This document shows positions 33,515 to 42,104 of a DNA stretch of 64,000 bases, piece after piece; position 1 is the first letter of the stretch; each line of letters starts with the position of its first letter. The DNA is from Comamonas composti DSM 21721 (lineage in GTDB: Bacteria > Pseudomonadota > Gammaproteobacteria > Burkholderiales > Burkholderiaceae_C). The notes beneath the pieces are model-generated. The model was not told the DNA's origin. It made no database searches and was given only the letters and a program-made list of their open reading frames with translations. The stretch spans positions 1 through 64,000 of the forward strand of contig NZ_AUCQ01000018.1 of NCBI RefSeq assembly GCF_000429845.1, in the 5' to 3' direction. Made by a program: the position numbers and the translations under genes.

Positions 33515-35359
33515 TCAACCCTGCTCCTGCCATTCGGGGCGGAGACGCAAGAAGGCTTCGACCTCCCTGGGCGGCAGGGGGCGGCTGAAGTGATAACCCT
33601 GGGCTTCGTCACAGCCTTGTTCGCGCAGAAACTGCAGTTGGGCCGCAGTCTCCACGCCTTCGGCCGTGGTCTGCATGCCCAGGGCCTGGGCCATGCGGAT
33701 GATGGCGCTCACGATGGCCCTGTCGTTGCTGTCGTGGTCCAGGTCCTGGATGAAGGACTGGTCTATCTTGAGCTTGTAGATCTGAAAGCGCTTGAGCTGA
33801 CTCAGCGAGGAGTAGCCGGTGCCGAAATCGTCCATGGACAGGCGCACGCCCTGGGAGCGCAGCCGGTCCATGGTCAGCGTGGCTGCATGCGGATCGTTGA
33901 CGGCCACGCCCTCGGTCAGCTCCAGCTCCAGCGCATCGGCGGGCACCTGGGTTTCCTGCAGGATGCGGTTGATGAGCTCGGGCAATTGCTGCTGGTGAAA
34001 CTGGATGGCCGACAGGTTCACGGCCATCTTCAGCCCGTGCAGGCCGGCCTTGCGCCAGGCGCCCAGCTGTCGCAGGGCCTGGTTCAGCACCCATTCGCCG
34101 ATCTGCAGAATCTGGCCGCTGGCCTCGGCCACGGGAATGAACTCGCCCGGCGAGACCAGGCCCAGCTCGGGGTGCTCCCAGCGCAGCAAGGCCTCTACGC
34201 TGCAGACATGGCCCGTGCTCAGCGTGACCTGGGGCTGGTAGTGCAGATACAGCTGATTGCGCTTGAGCGCGCGGCGCAGGGCGTTTTCCAGCTGCAGCGC
34301 CCGCAGCGACTGGGCCTGCATCTGCGGGGTGTAGAAGCAGTAGGTGTTGCGCCCGGCCTGCTTGGCCTGGTACATGGCGGTGTCCGCAGCCTGGGTCAGA
34401 CCGTCGATGTCGCGGCCATCGCCCGGGTACAGGGCTATGCCCATGGAGGGGGCAATGGTCAGCTCGTGGCGGCCTATGTGGTAGGGCTGCAGCGATGCCT
34501 CCTGCAGCTTGCCGGCCACGCGTGCCGCGCCCTGGGCATTGGCGCCGGGCAGCAGCAGCACGAACTCGTCACCGCCGATGCGGGCCACGGTGTCGCGCTC
34601 GCGCACCACGGCGCGCAGGCGCTGGGCGATCTCCACGAGCAAGGCATCGCCTATGCGATGGCCCAGGGAATCGTTGACATGCTTGAAATGGTCCAGGTCC
34701 AGGAACATCACGGCCAGCGGCGTGCCGGCTGCACGCGCATGCTCGATCGCCAGAGCGCTGCGCTCGGCCAGCAGCGTGCGGTTGGGCAGGGAGGTCAAGG
34801 CGTCGTAGTGTGCCAGCCAGTAGATGCGCTCCTGATCCAGCTTGCGCTCGGCAATCTCGCGGTGCAGGCTCTCCACGGTGGAGCTGAGCTCGCGCGTGCG
34901 GTCCCGCACCTGCTGTTCGAGCTGTTCATGGGCCAGGCTCAGTGCGCGCTGGCTGCGCAACTGCAGGTCCATGTCGCTGATGATCCACAGCGAGCCTTCC
35001 TCGGGGCGCTCCGGATGGATCAGCCAGCCCGTGACCTTGGCCCAGAACAGGCTGCCGTTGCGCCGCTGCAACTGCATTTGGGCGCAGTGCGAGCCATGGC
35101 CCAACTGGGTCGATGTTTCCCGGGCCAGGGCCTGCAACTGCAGGTTGCCATGGGCTGGCAGCTCTTGTGCATCGGGGTGGCCCAGCATGGCGGCAAAGCA
35201 TTGATTGCAGCGCACGACGCGGCCATGGCGTATGAAGACAATGCCCACCCCGGCACCGTCGGGTGCGGATGGCTGAAACTCGGTCAGCGAAAGGCTGAAA
35301 GACTCTGGCTCATGCTGCACCGATTCGGGCGCAGGCACAGGCAGCATCGGTGGGGGCAT
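33515..35359 (-). CDS. PAS-GGDEF-EAL protein (diguanylate cyclase/phosphodiesterase)
   Basis: About 614 residues from the ATG at 35359. A PAS-like sensor covers residues about 30-140 (GIVFIRHGRVVRCNQCFAAMLG), a short coiled coil about 150-190 follows, then a GGDEF domain with an intact GGDEF motif near residue 260. The EAL domain has the EAL motif near residue 389 (VEALLRWEHP) and catalytic residues in NLSAIQF, LELTEG, MDDFGTGYSSL, KIDQSF and TTAEGVET. Both activities could exist for cyclic di-GMP; no membrane segment is seen, so it is probably cytosolic. The N-terminal extension of the frame is not supported. It borders the phosphate/polyP genes but no link is shown. Confidence 0.92.
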   Translation of the reverse strand: MPPPMLPVPAPESVQHEPESFSLSLTEFQPSAPDGAGVGIVFIRHGRVVRCNQCFAAMLGHPDAQELPAHGNLQLQALARETSTQLGHGSHCAQMQLQRRNGSLFWAKVTGWLIHPERPEEGSLWIISDMDLQLRSQRALSLAHEQLEQQVRDRTRELSSTVESLHREIAERKLDQERIYWLAHYDALTSLPNRTLLAERSALAIEHARAAGTPLAVMFLDLDHFKHVNDSLGHRIGDALLVEIAQRLRAVVRERDTVARIGGDEFVLLLPGANAQGAARVAGKLQEASLQPYHIGRHELTIAPSMGIALYPGDGRDIDGLTQAADTAMYQAKQAGRNTYCFYTPQMQAQSLRALQLENALRRALKRNQLYLHYQPQVTLSTGHVCSVEALLRWEHPELGLVSPGEFIPVAEASGQILQIGEWVLNQALRQLGAWRKAGLHGLKMAVNLSAIQFHQQQLPELINRILQETQVPADALELELTEGVAVNDPHAATLTMDRLRSQGVRLSMDDFGTGYSSLSQLKRFQIYKLKIDQSFIQDLDHDSNDRAIVSAIIRMAQALGMQTTAEGVETAAQLQFLREQGCDEAQGYHFSRPLPPREVEAFLRLRPEWQEQG

Positions 35360-35444
35360 GGTGAGAAAAAGCCTGAAGAGGCTGTGGCCATGACTGGATT
35401 TACAAAGTGTAGCATCCAGTTTGCAGACGCCTGCCTGAACCGGC

Positions 35445-36386
35445 TCAGCCCGCCATCCCGAGCCTGTCTGCGAGCTCATGGAGCACGCCGTGCCGCAGGG
35501 CGCCATGGGTGACGCGCATGCGACTGATGCCCAGGCTGATGAACAGCGCGCGCATGAGACTGAAGCCTCCGCCGATCAAGGGGCGCTGCTCATGCTTGAG
35601 ACCGCCGAGGCTGACACGGTCGATATGGCCGGCCTGCAGCAGCTCGTCGCGGATCCAGTCCAGGCCTTCGCGCGTGATCCAGCCCGTGGGCTCGCCGCTG
35701 GCGTGGGACAGGACCTTGGCAATCGCTCCCGCCGATCCCGAGGAGCCATAGGCATGCTTCCACTGTGAGGGGCCGAATGTTGCGGCATGCGGGCTGATGA
35801 TCTCCAGGGCTGCGGCTTCGGCCAGGTCCAGGGTTGCCGATGTCAGCTCGCCGCTTGCAAAGTGGCGCTGCGCCCAGGTCGTGCTGCCCACCGCAAAAGA
35901 CTGTACGGCCAGGGCCTGCAGCCTGCGGCCCAGGCATAGCTCGGTGGAGCGGCCACCGATATCCACCACCAGGCGGCGCTGGGTGCTGGCTGGCAGCAAA
36001 GGCGCGACGCCACGGTAGATTAGGCGCGCTTCCTCGAGGCCATCGATGACGTCGACCGGGCAGTTCAGAATCTCCTGGGCCCTGACCAGAAACTCATTGC
36101 GGTTCGAGGCTTCGCGCAGCGTCTGTGTGGCAACCACGCGCAGGCGTTCGCGCGGCAGGTTGCCGAGCACCAGCGCATAACGCTCCAGGCAGTCCCAGCC
36201 GCGCTGCATGGCGGCGGCGCTGAGTGCGCCCTGGGCATCGATTTCGCTGCCCAGGCGTATGGCCTCCTTGCGGTGGCTGAGCAGTTGCAGCCGGCCTTCG
36301 CTCCAGCGCGCCACGACCAATAGACAGCTGTTGGAGCCGATGTCGATCGCGGCCAGGCGGTGATTCGCAAAAGAGGGACGGGGCAT
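35445..36386 (-). CDS. Short Ppx/GppA-family exopolyphosphatase
   Basis: 313 residues from the ATG at 36386. It has the two actin-like domains only: AAIDIGSNSCLLVVAR, VVATQTLREASNRNEF, DGLEEARLIYRGV (catalytic Glu) and VVDIGGRSTELCLG. The C-terminal HD-like domain of long Ppx proteins is absent and the reading frame ends cleanly. Short Ppx proteins in other bacteria hydrolyse short-chain polyphosphate; activity here is inferred. It is divergent from ppk1 across a 315-base gap. The same family recurs at full length at 39225-40718. Confidence 0.88.
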   Translation of the reverse strand: MPRPSFANHRLAAIDIGSNSCLLVVARWSEGRLQLLSHRKEAIRLGSEIDAQGALSAAAMQRGWDCLERYALVLGNLPRERLRVVATQTLREASNRNEFLVRAQEILNCPVDVIDGLEEARLIYRGVAPLLPASTQRRLVVDIGGRSTELCLGRRLQALAVQSFAVGSTTWAQRHFASGELTSATLDLAEAAALEIISPHAATFGPSQWKHAYGSSGSAGAIAKVLSHASGEPTGWITREGLDWIRDELLQAGHIDRVSLGGLKHEQRPLIGGGFSLMRALFISLGISRMRVTHGALRHGVLHELADRLGMAG

Positions 36387-36701
36387 GCGCAAGCGGGAAG
36401 CGGTGTGCCTGGGCTCAGGCATCAAAGGCTGGCAGCTTAGCATTGCCCCGGAGAAGATCGAGAGTGCGGGTCTTGTCGGTCGCCGCTTCTCCATATGGGG
36501 TGATGATTTGTGTCAACCCCGTGACGAGTTCATGGCGAGTCGTCGCATCTGTCAGGCAATGAGCGTATTGCACATGTGCCGGCCCTCGGCTCAGACCCCG
36601 GGTGTTCACTGTTATGTCATCTGCTTGTCACAAATGGAGGGCAGACTGCCGGCGACCCCGGATTGGGGGGAATTACCGGGCCGCCTGCGGCCCCTGTCCT
36701 C
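36387..36701. other. Divergent intergenic region between short ppx and ppk1
   Basis: 315 bases with no supported gene. It contains a good Pho box at 36614-36634 reading towards ppk1. Its left half has the small ppx 5' region; I see no clear Pho box on the minus strand. An open frame continues upstream of ppk1 through this region but includes the Pho box and shows no homology. Confidence 0.55.
36614..36634 (+). promoter_or_regulatory. Pho box upstream of ppk1
   Basis: TGTCAT at 36615-36620 and TGTCAC at 36626-36631 are direct repeats spaced 11 bases, matching the PhoB half-site arrangement (CTGTCAT/CTGTCAC). The site lies 68 bases before the chosen ppk1 start. Confidence 0.7.
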
Positions 36702-38987
36702 ATGCCTCAGATACTCCCGCAGACCGTGACAGGTGAATCTGCGCCTGCTGCTTCTTCTTCTCTTTCGAACTTGCACCGACTCGAGGCAGAACCGATTACT
36801 TTGCGATCAGCCTCCGAGGCTGCGGAGCAGCAGGCTATGCTTGCGCTGCTACAACAAAGTCCGGCCCCGGCGATGGCTGGTTCTTCTGCGATGACTGAAC
36901 TCACCGTCGGCCCGGCTCTGCTGGCAGACATGCCCGCAGACCGCGAACTGCAACAACTGCTGGACCGCGATCAATCGATACTGGCTTTCAACGAGCGCGT
37001 GCTTGACTGGGCTGTGCGCGAGGACGTTCCCTTGCTCGAGCGCCTGCGCTATCTGTGCATCGTCTCGTCCAATCTTGACGAATGGTTCGAGGTGCGCTGT
37101 GCTCCCCATGTCACAGCGGCCAAGGCCGGGCCTGCCAGGGGCCTGTATTCGCAGGAAAGTTTTCGCTTGCTCATGGACAAGGCCCATAAGCTGGTGACCA
37201 GCCAGTACCAGCTCTACAACCAGTCGCTGCGGCCGGCCTTCGCAGCCCAGGGCATTCGCGTGGTTTCGCATGGCGAGCGCAGCAGCGCCCAGCGCAAATG
37301 GGTCAGCGAATACTATCTGCGCGAAGTCCAGCCCCTGCTCATGCCCGTGGGGCTGGATCCTTCCCATCCCTTTCCGCAGGTGGCCAACAAGGCGCTGAAC
37401 TTCATCGTGCGCCTCAAGGGTGTGGATGCGTTTGGTCGCGCCAACGAAGTGGCCATCGTCAAGGTGCCGCGCGCCCTGCCGCGACTGGTGCGCCTGCCCG
37501 AGAGGATTGCGAACAACAAGCGCCTGTTCGTGAGCATTTCCAGCATTGTGCGAGCCCATCTCGATGAGCTGTTCCCGGGGCGTGAGGTCGCCGAGTTCGC
37601 GCAGTTCCGCGTCACGCGCCATTCGGACCTGGCGGTGGACGAGGCCGATGTCAGCGATCTGCGCATGGCACTGCGCCAGGGCCTGCACCATCGCCACTAC
37701 GGCCAGGCCGTGCGCCTGGAGGTCTCTTTCGACTGCTCACCCATGCTGTCCGAGCTGCTGCTCGAACAGTACGGCCTGCCCGAGGAGGCCTTGTTCCGCG
37801 TGCGCGGGCCCGTGAACCTGGTGCGCCAGTCCCAGCTCGTGGATCTGGTGGACGATCCGCGGCTGCTGTTTCCGCCCTGGCGCCCCGCATGGCCGCATCA
37901 ATTGCAGCCCGGACGCTCGGTCATGGCCCAGATGCGCAAGCGCGACATTCTGATCCACCAGCCTTTCGAGAGCTTCGAGGGCGTGCTCGAGCTGCTGCGC
38001 GAGGCCGTGAACGACCCCCAGGTGCTGGCCATCAAGCAGACCATCTACCGCACGGGCTCGGATTCGGAAATCATGCAGTTGCTGGCCGAGGCCGTGCGCC
38101 GGGGCAAGGAAGTCATGGCCGTGCTGGAGCTCAAGGCGCGCTTCGACGAAGAGGCCAACATCAACTCGGCCGAGAAGCTGGAGGCCCTGGGCGCCCAGGT
38201 CGTCTACGGCGTGCTGGGCCTCAAGACCCATGCCAAGATGCTGCTCATCACGCGCCGCGACCGGCGCAGCGGGCGGCTCAAGCGCTACGGCCATTTGTCC
38301 ACGGGCAACTACAACGTGCGCACGGCGCGGCTGTACACCGACATCAGCCACCTGACCTGCGACGAGGAGATCACGGTCGACATGGATGCGGTGTTCAGCC
38401 ACCTGTCCAGCCACAACCGCCTGCCCAGGCTCAACCGCCTCATCCTGGCGCCGTTTCATCTGCACGAGCAGATGCTGGTGCTGATCGGTCAGGTCGCACA
38501 GGCTGCGCGCCAGGGCGAGCATGCGCGCATCGTGCTCAAGATGAACTCGCTCACCGACGAGCCTTTGATCCGTGCCCTCATCGAGGCCGGGCGCCAGGGC
38601 GCGCGCATCGACCTCATCGTGCGCGGCGCCTGCATGCTGCCGGCCCAGCGCGCGGGCTGGACCGAGAACATCCGCGTGCGCTCCATCATCGGCCGCTTCC
38701 TCGAGCATCCGCGGGTGTTTTACTTCGGCTGGGGAGAGCATGAGGAGCTGCTGCTGTCCAGCGCCGACTGGATGAACCGCAACATGGTGCGGCGCGTGGA
38801 GCTGGCCTGGCCGGTGCTCGATGCCGAGCTGCGCCAGCAGGTCATAGATGAATGCCTGGTGGCCTATCTGCACGACGACCGCGATGCCTGGACCCTGGAG
38901 GCCGACGGCAGCTATGCCCGTCCGCGCAAGCCCACCACGGGCCTGGGTGCGCAGAATGCGCTCATGGAACGCTACGGTCCGCAGTAG
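36702..38987 (+). CDS. ppk1: Polyphosphate kinase 1
   Basis: 761 residues from ATG 36702; later starts near residue 40-60 are possible because the first 65 residues are low-complexity and not conserved. The PPK1 core starts at LLDRDQSILAFNERVLDWA. The phospholipase-D-like catalytic half has the autophosphorylated His region LKTHAKMLLITRR and the second His near RVFYFGWGEHEELLLSSADWMNRN. The protein makes polyphosphate from ATP reversibly. It is flanked by two Ppx genes and preceded by a Pho box, so synthesis and breakdown genes sit together. Confidence 0.96.
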   Translation: MPQILPQTVTGESAPAASSSLSNLHRLEAEPITLRSASEAAEQQAMLALLQQSPAPAMAGSSAMTELTVGPALLADMPADRELQQLLDRDQSILAFNERVLDWAVREDVPLLERLRYLCIVSSNLDEWFEVRCAPHVTAAKAGPARGLYSQESFRLLMDKAHKLVTSQYQLYNQSLRPAFAAQGIRVVSHGERSSAQRKWVSEYYLREVQPLLMPVGLDPSHPFPQVANKALNFIVRLKGVDAFGRANEVAIVKVPRALPRLVRLPERIANNKRLFVSISSIVRAHLDELFPGREVAEFAQFRVTRHSDLAVDEADVSDLRMALRQGLHHRHYGQAVRLEVSFDCSPMLSELLLEQYGLPEEALFRVRGPVNLVRQSQLVDLVDDPRLLFPPWRPAWPHQLQPGRSVMAQMRKRDILIHQPFESFEGVLELLREAVNDPQVLAIKQTIYRTGSDSEIMQLLAEAVRRGKEVMAVLELKARFDEEANINSAEKLEALGAQVVYGVLGLKTHAKMLLITRRDRRSGRLKRYGHLSTGNYNVRTARLYTDISHLTCDEEITVDMDAVFSHLSSHNRLPRLNRLILAPFHLHEQMLVLIGQVAQAARQGEHARIVLKMNSLTDEPLIRALIEAGRQGARIDLIVRGACMLPAQRAGWTENIRVRSIIGRFLEHPRVFYFGWGEHEELLLSSADWMNRNMVRRVELAWPVLDAELRQQVIDECLVAYLHDDRDAWTLEADGSYARPRKPTTGLGAQNALMERYGPQ

Positions 38988-39006
38988 GCTTTTGCTATTG
39001 AATTGG

Positions 39007-39043
39007 AAGCTGGAAGCGCTATTCCATCAAGCGCTTCCAGCTT
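39007..39043 (+). terminator. ppk1 terminator formed by a family A repeat (A3)
   Basis: Perfect 14-bp inverted arms (aagctggaagcgct, 39007-39020; agcgcttccagctt, 39030-39043), a 9-base loop and further Ts after the right arm. This compact member of repeat family A starts 20 bases after the ppk1 stop and looks like a working intrinsic terminator. Confidence 0.75.
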
Positions 39044-39158
39044 TTTGATGGATGATTAAGCCGCATTTGAGCGGGGGCTGCCTGGGCTGGCCGTGGCGCT
39101 GTCTTGCGAACCAGACCTTGATGGCGCGGCACAAAAGTTCGTGCGGTCCAACTCAGTG

Positions 39159-39229
39159 ACGCCGAGCAAGAACCGCCTCGCGGCGGGGGCGTCGTCCCCC
39201 TTCAGGGGAAGGCGGCAAAGCCGCTCAGA
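39159..39229 (-). repeat. Family B hairpin repeat, copy B1
   Basis: Read on the minus strand: CTGAGCGGC TTT GCCGC, then CCCCTGAAGGGG, GACGAC and a GC-rich tail ending GCTCGGCGT. The TGA inside CTGAGCGG is the stop codon of the long ppx gene. Confidence 0.7.
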
Positions 39230-40718
39230 GCGTGTTCAATTTCAATTCCAGAGTCCAGGGCGTCTTGTGCCAGGCCGCAGCCTCGGTACGCAGCAGCTGG
39301 GCCGACTGCGGATAGTTGCGTGCCCAGTCGGCAGGGGCCTTGAGCACGCAGGTATTGCCCTGGCGCTGCAGGCTCATGTGCTGCAGGTCGGGGTCACGGT
39401 GCGCATGGCACAACTGCACGGCCAGGCGCAGGGCCAGCAGGGGCCAGGCCACGGCCGGGTCTTCGAGAGCGCCTTCGAGCTTGCGCAGCTTGCCCTGGTG
39501 GCCCAGCACGAGCTGGCTGATGCGTGTGCGCAATTGCAGCGGCCAGGTCGCGGCACTGCAATGGGCGGTGATGTAGGCTCCGTGGCGGTGGTAGGCACTG
39601 AGCGAGATGCGCATGCCGATTTCGTGCAGGCAGGCAGCGGTCTCCAGTGCGTGCAGTGACCAGGCATCGCCGGGCTCGGATTCGCGGGCCATGGCCAGCC
39701 AGGCCCAGGTGGCGGTCTTGCGCACGCGGCGTGCATGCGTGGTGTCTATGCCGAAATCGTGCTGCAGGGCCGAGATCTCTGCGGCCTCGCGGTCCGCCGG
39801 AGGCTCGTGGGCCTGCAGGTCATGGAGTACGCCCTGGCGCAAGGCGCCTTGCGCGATTTCGAGCTCTCCTATGCCCAGCAGACGGGTGGCGGCGATCAGA
39901 ACGCTCAGGCCTCCCGCGATCACGGGGCGGCGATCTTCCTTGAGACCGGGGAGCTTGATGCGGTCCACATGGCCGGCCTGCAGCAACTGCTCGTGCAGCC
40001 AGCCCAGTCCTGCCGGCGTCACCGTCTTGCCGTCCTGGCCGTTGGCCGAGAGCAGATCGCCCACGGCATTGGCCGTGCCCGAGGAGGCATAGGCGCGGTC
40101 CCAGGTGTTTTGCGGATAGGCCGATACGGCCTGGGCCAGGGCCTGCTCCGCAGCCTTGATGGCCGCCGAAAAGCGCTGGCTGCTCAACTGACCATCGGCA
40201 AAGAACTGGTTGCTCCAGGCCACGCTGCCTATCGGGTAGGACGCTACCTGGCGTGTGCTGGCCTGCTCGCCGATGATGATTTCCGTGGAGCGTCCGCCGA
40301 TGTCCACCACCAGGCGGCGCTCCTGCGAGGGCGGCAGCAGGCTGGCCACGCCGCGGTAGATCAGGCGGGCTTCTTCCTCGCCTGCAATGACCTCAATGGG
40401 AAAGCCCAGAAGTTCGCTGCCTCGGCGGATGAATTGTTCGCGGTTCAAGGCTTCGCGCAGGGTTTGCGTGGCGACGGCGCGCACCTGCTCGGGCGCGAAT
40501 CCGGCAAGGCGTTCGCCGAAGCGGGCCAGGCACTCCCAGCCGCGCTCCATGGCCGGGCGCGTGAGCTCCTGCTGCTCGTTGAGCCCGTTGCCCTGGCGCA
40601 CGGTTTCCTTGAGGTATTCCACGCGCTCTATGCGCTGATGGGAGCCTACGCGCCCGATTTCGAGGCGAAAGCTGTTGGAGCCAAGGTCGACGGCAGCGAG
40701 CAGGGAGTGAGGGACCAT
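39225..40718 (-). CDS. ppx: Exopolyphosphatase (full-length Ppx/GppA family)
   Basis: 497 residues from the ATG at 40718. Actin-like domains: LLAAVDLGSNSFRLEIGRV, VRAVATQTLREALNREQF, AGEEEARLIYRGV (catalytic Glu) and VVDIGGRSTEIIIG. The C-terminal HD-like domain (from about residue 310; HALETAACLHEIGMRIS, HGAYITAHCS) is present, unlike in the paralogue upstream. It releases orthophosphate from polyP ends and may also act on pppGpp. It converges with ppk1, is divergent from pstS, and is preceded by a weaker Pho box. The last codon and stop lie in a family B repeat. Confidence 0.94.
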   Translation of the reverse strand: MVPHSLLAAVDLGSNSFRLEIGRVGSHQRIERVEYLKETVRQGNGLNEQQELTRPAMERGWECLARFGERLAGFAPEQVRAVATQTLREALNREQFIRRGSELLGFPIEVIAGEEEARLIYRGVASLLPPSQERRLVVDIGGRSTEIIIGEQASTRQVASYPIGSVAWSNQFFADGQLSSQRFSAAIKAAEQALAQAVSAYPQNTWDRAYASSGTANAVGDLLSANGQDGKTVTPAGLGWLHEQLLQAGHVDRIKLPGLKEDRRPVIAGGLSVLIAATRLLGIGELEIAQGALRQGVLHDLQAHEPPADREAAEISALQHDFGIDTTHARRVRKTATWAWLAMARESEPGDAWSLHALETAACLHEIGMRISLSAYHRHGAYITAHCSAATWPLQLRTRISQLVLGHQGKLRKLEGALEDPAVAWPLLALRLAVQLCHAHRDPDLQHMSLQRQGNTCVLKAPADWARNYPQSAQLLRTEAAAWHKTPWTLELKLNTL

Positions 40719-40837
40719 GAGGTGAGAGCCGATCAAAAAACATGGAACGCAGCGCCAGGCCGCAACTTGCGGGCAGGCCAGGGGCTGGCGTTGCAAGACA
40801 GAGTATGTGTGAAGGGAGGTACACCCTAGAAGCCTAT

Positions 40838-40857
40838 TGTGACACTGCCATGTCAGT
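40838..40857 (-). promoter_or_regulatory. Candidate Pho box upstream of the long ppx
   Basis: On the minus strand, TGACAT and TGTCAC occur with 11-base spacing (CTGACATGGCAGTGTCAC), one mismatch from the TGTCA half-site. It lies about 120 bases before the ppx ATG and 44 bases from the pstS Pho box. Confidence 0.5.
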
Positions 40858-40900
40858 CGCCCGGTCGCGGCATGGGGCAAAGATATGACGCAATTCATGG

Positions 40901-40934
40901 ATGTCATCTCTCTGTCACAAAGCATTCTTACATT
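40901..40934 (+). promoter_or_regulatory. Pho box and -10 of the pst operon
   Basis: TGTCAT at 40902-40907 and TGTCAC at 40913-40918 are 11 bases apart, a near-consensus PhoB site. A -10-like TACATT follows at 40929-40934, the distance seen in PhoB-activated promoters that lack a -35. pstS starts 38 bases later. Confidence 0.8.
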
Positions 40935-40972
40935 CCACTCATCGCATTTTTTCAACCCCAAGAGGTCTGTTC

Positions 40973-42013
40973 ATGAAGTTGTCTGTGATTCGTATTCTGG
41001 TGGCGGGTGCTGTGTCGGCTGGTGGGCTGGGTCAGGCGCTGGCCCAGGAAGAAGCAACAGGCGCAGGCGCCAGCTTCCCGGCTCCGCTGTACTCCAAGTG
41101 GGCGGCCGACTACCACAAGGCCACGGGCGTCAAGATCAACTACCAGTCGGTAGGTTCCAGCGCCGGCATCAAGCAAATCGATGCCAAGACCGTGGACTTC
41201 GGTGCTTCGGACGAGCCTCTGAAGGACGAGGAGCTGGCCAAGAAGGGACTGGTGCAGTTCCCCACCGTGATCGGCGGCATCGTGCCCGTGGTCAACATCA
41301 AGGGCGTGCAGCCCGGTCAGCTCAAGCTCAACGGCCAGGTGCTCGGCGACATCTACCTGGGCAAGATTGCCAAGTGGAACGATGCTGCCATCAAGGCACT
41401 GAACCCCGGCCTGGACCTGCCCGATGCCGCCATTGCTCCCGTGCGCCGCGCCGACGGCTCGGGCACGACCTTCGGCTTCACCAACTACCTGTCCAAGGTC
41501 AATGCCGAGTGGAAGGAAAAGGTTGGCGAAGGCAAGGCCGTGAACTGGCCCACGGGCACCGGCGGCAAGGGCAATGAGGGCGTGGCCGCCTTCGTGGGCC
41601 GTCTGCCCAACTCCATCGGCTATGTGGAGTACGCCTACGTCAAGCAAAACAAGCTGTCCTATGCGCAGATGCAGGCCGCCGACGGCAGCTTTGTGGAGCC
41701 GGATGACAGCGCCTTCAAGGCTGCCGCTGCAGGTGCCGACTGGACCAAGAGCTTCTACCAGATCCTGACCAACCAGGGCGGCAAGGGCGCCTGGCCGATT
41801 ACCTCGGCGACCTTCATCGTGATGCACAAGACCCAGGACAAGCCTGCCCAGGCTGCGGCGGCGCTGAAGTTCTTCGACTGGGCCTACAAGTCCGGCGACA
41901 AGACCGCTGCCGAGCTCGACTATGTGCCCATGCCCGGTGCCGTGAAGAACGTGATCCTCCAATCCTGGACTCAGATCAAGGATGCTTCGGGCAACGCGAT
42001 CGCGATCAAGTAA
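40973..42013 (+). CDS. pstS: Periplasmic phosphate-binding protein PstS
   Basis: 346 residues with a signal peptide ending near GQALAQ (residue 25). Mature start [19 protein letters not shown], then phosphate-contacting segments [18 protein letters not shown] and [17 protein letters not shown]. It captures phosphate for the PstCAB transporter. The ATG follows an AAGAGG site. A perfect 15-bp hairpin separates it from pstC. Confidence 0.97.
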   Translation: MKLSVIRILVAGAVSAGGLGQALAQEEATGAGASFPAPLYSKWAADYHKATGVKINYQSVGSSAGIKQIDAKTVDFGASDEPLKDEELAKKGLVQFPTVIGGIVPVVNIKGVQPGQLKLNGQVLGDIYLGKIAKWNDAAIKALNPGLDLPDAAIAPVRRADGSGTTFGFTNYLSKVNAEWKEKVGEGKAVNWPTGTGGKGNEGVAAFVGRLPNSIGYVEYAYVKQNKLSYAQMQAADGSFVEPDDSAFKAAAAGADWTKSFYQILTNQGGKGAWPITSATFIVMHKTQDKPAQAAAALKFFDWAYKSGDKTAAELDYVPMPGAVKNVILQSWTQIKDASGNAIAIK

Positions 42014-42029
42014 TCTCCATGCACGACAA

Positions 42030-42066
42030 GGCGTCAGAAGGTCAGCCGGCTTGACCTTCTGACGCC
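42030..42066 (+). other. Perfect hairpin between pstS and pstC
   Basis: GGCGTCAGAAGGTCA (42030-42044) and its exact complement (42052-42066) flank a 7-base loop. No T-run follows, so it is more likely an mRNA-stabilising or partial-termination structure than a full terminator. Confidence 0.8.
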
Positions 42067-42104
42067 TGCATTCATTTCCCACTCTGAGAACAAAGGCGTT
42101 TAGC

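Noticed and set aside
33590-35512. A 640-residue plus-strand frame
   Set aside because: Antisense of the GGDEF-EAL gene, whose catalytic motifs are intact.
36576-36701. N-terminal extension of ppk1
   Set aside because: It would contain the Pho box, is Pro/Gly-rich and has no resemblance to PPK1; the start at 36702 or later is more likely.
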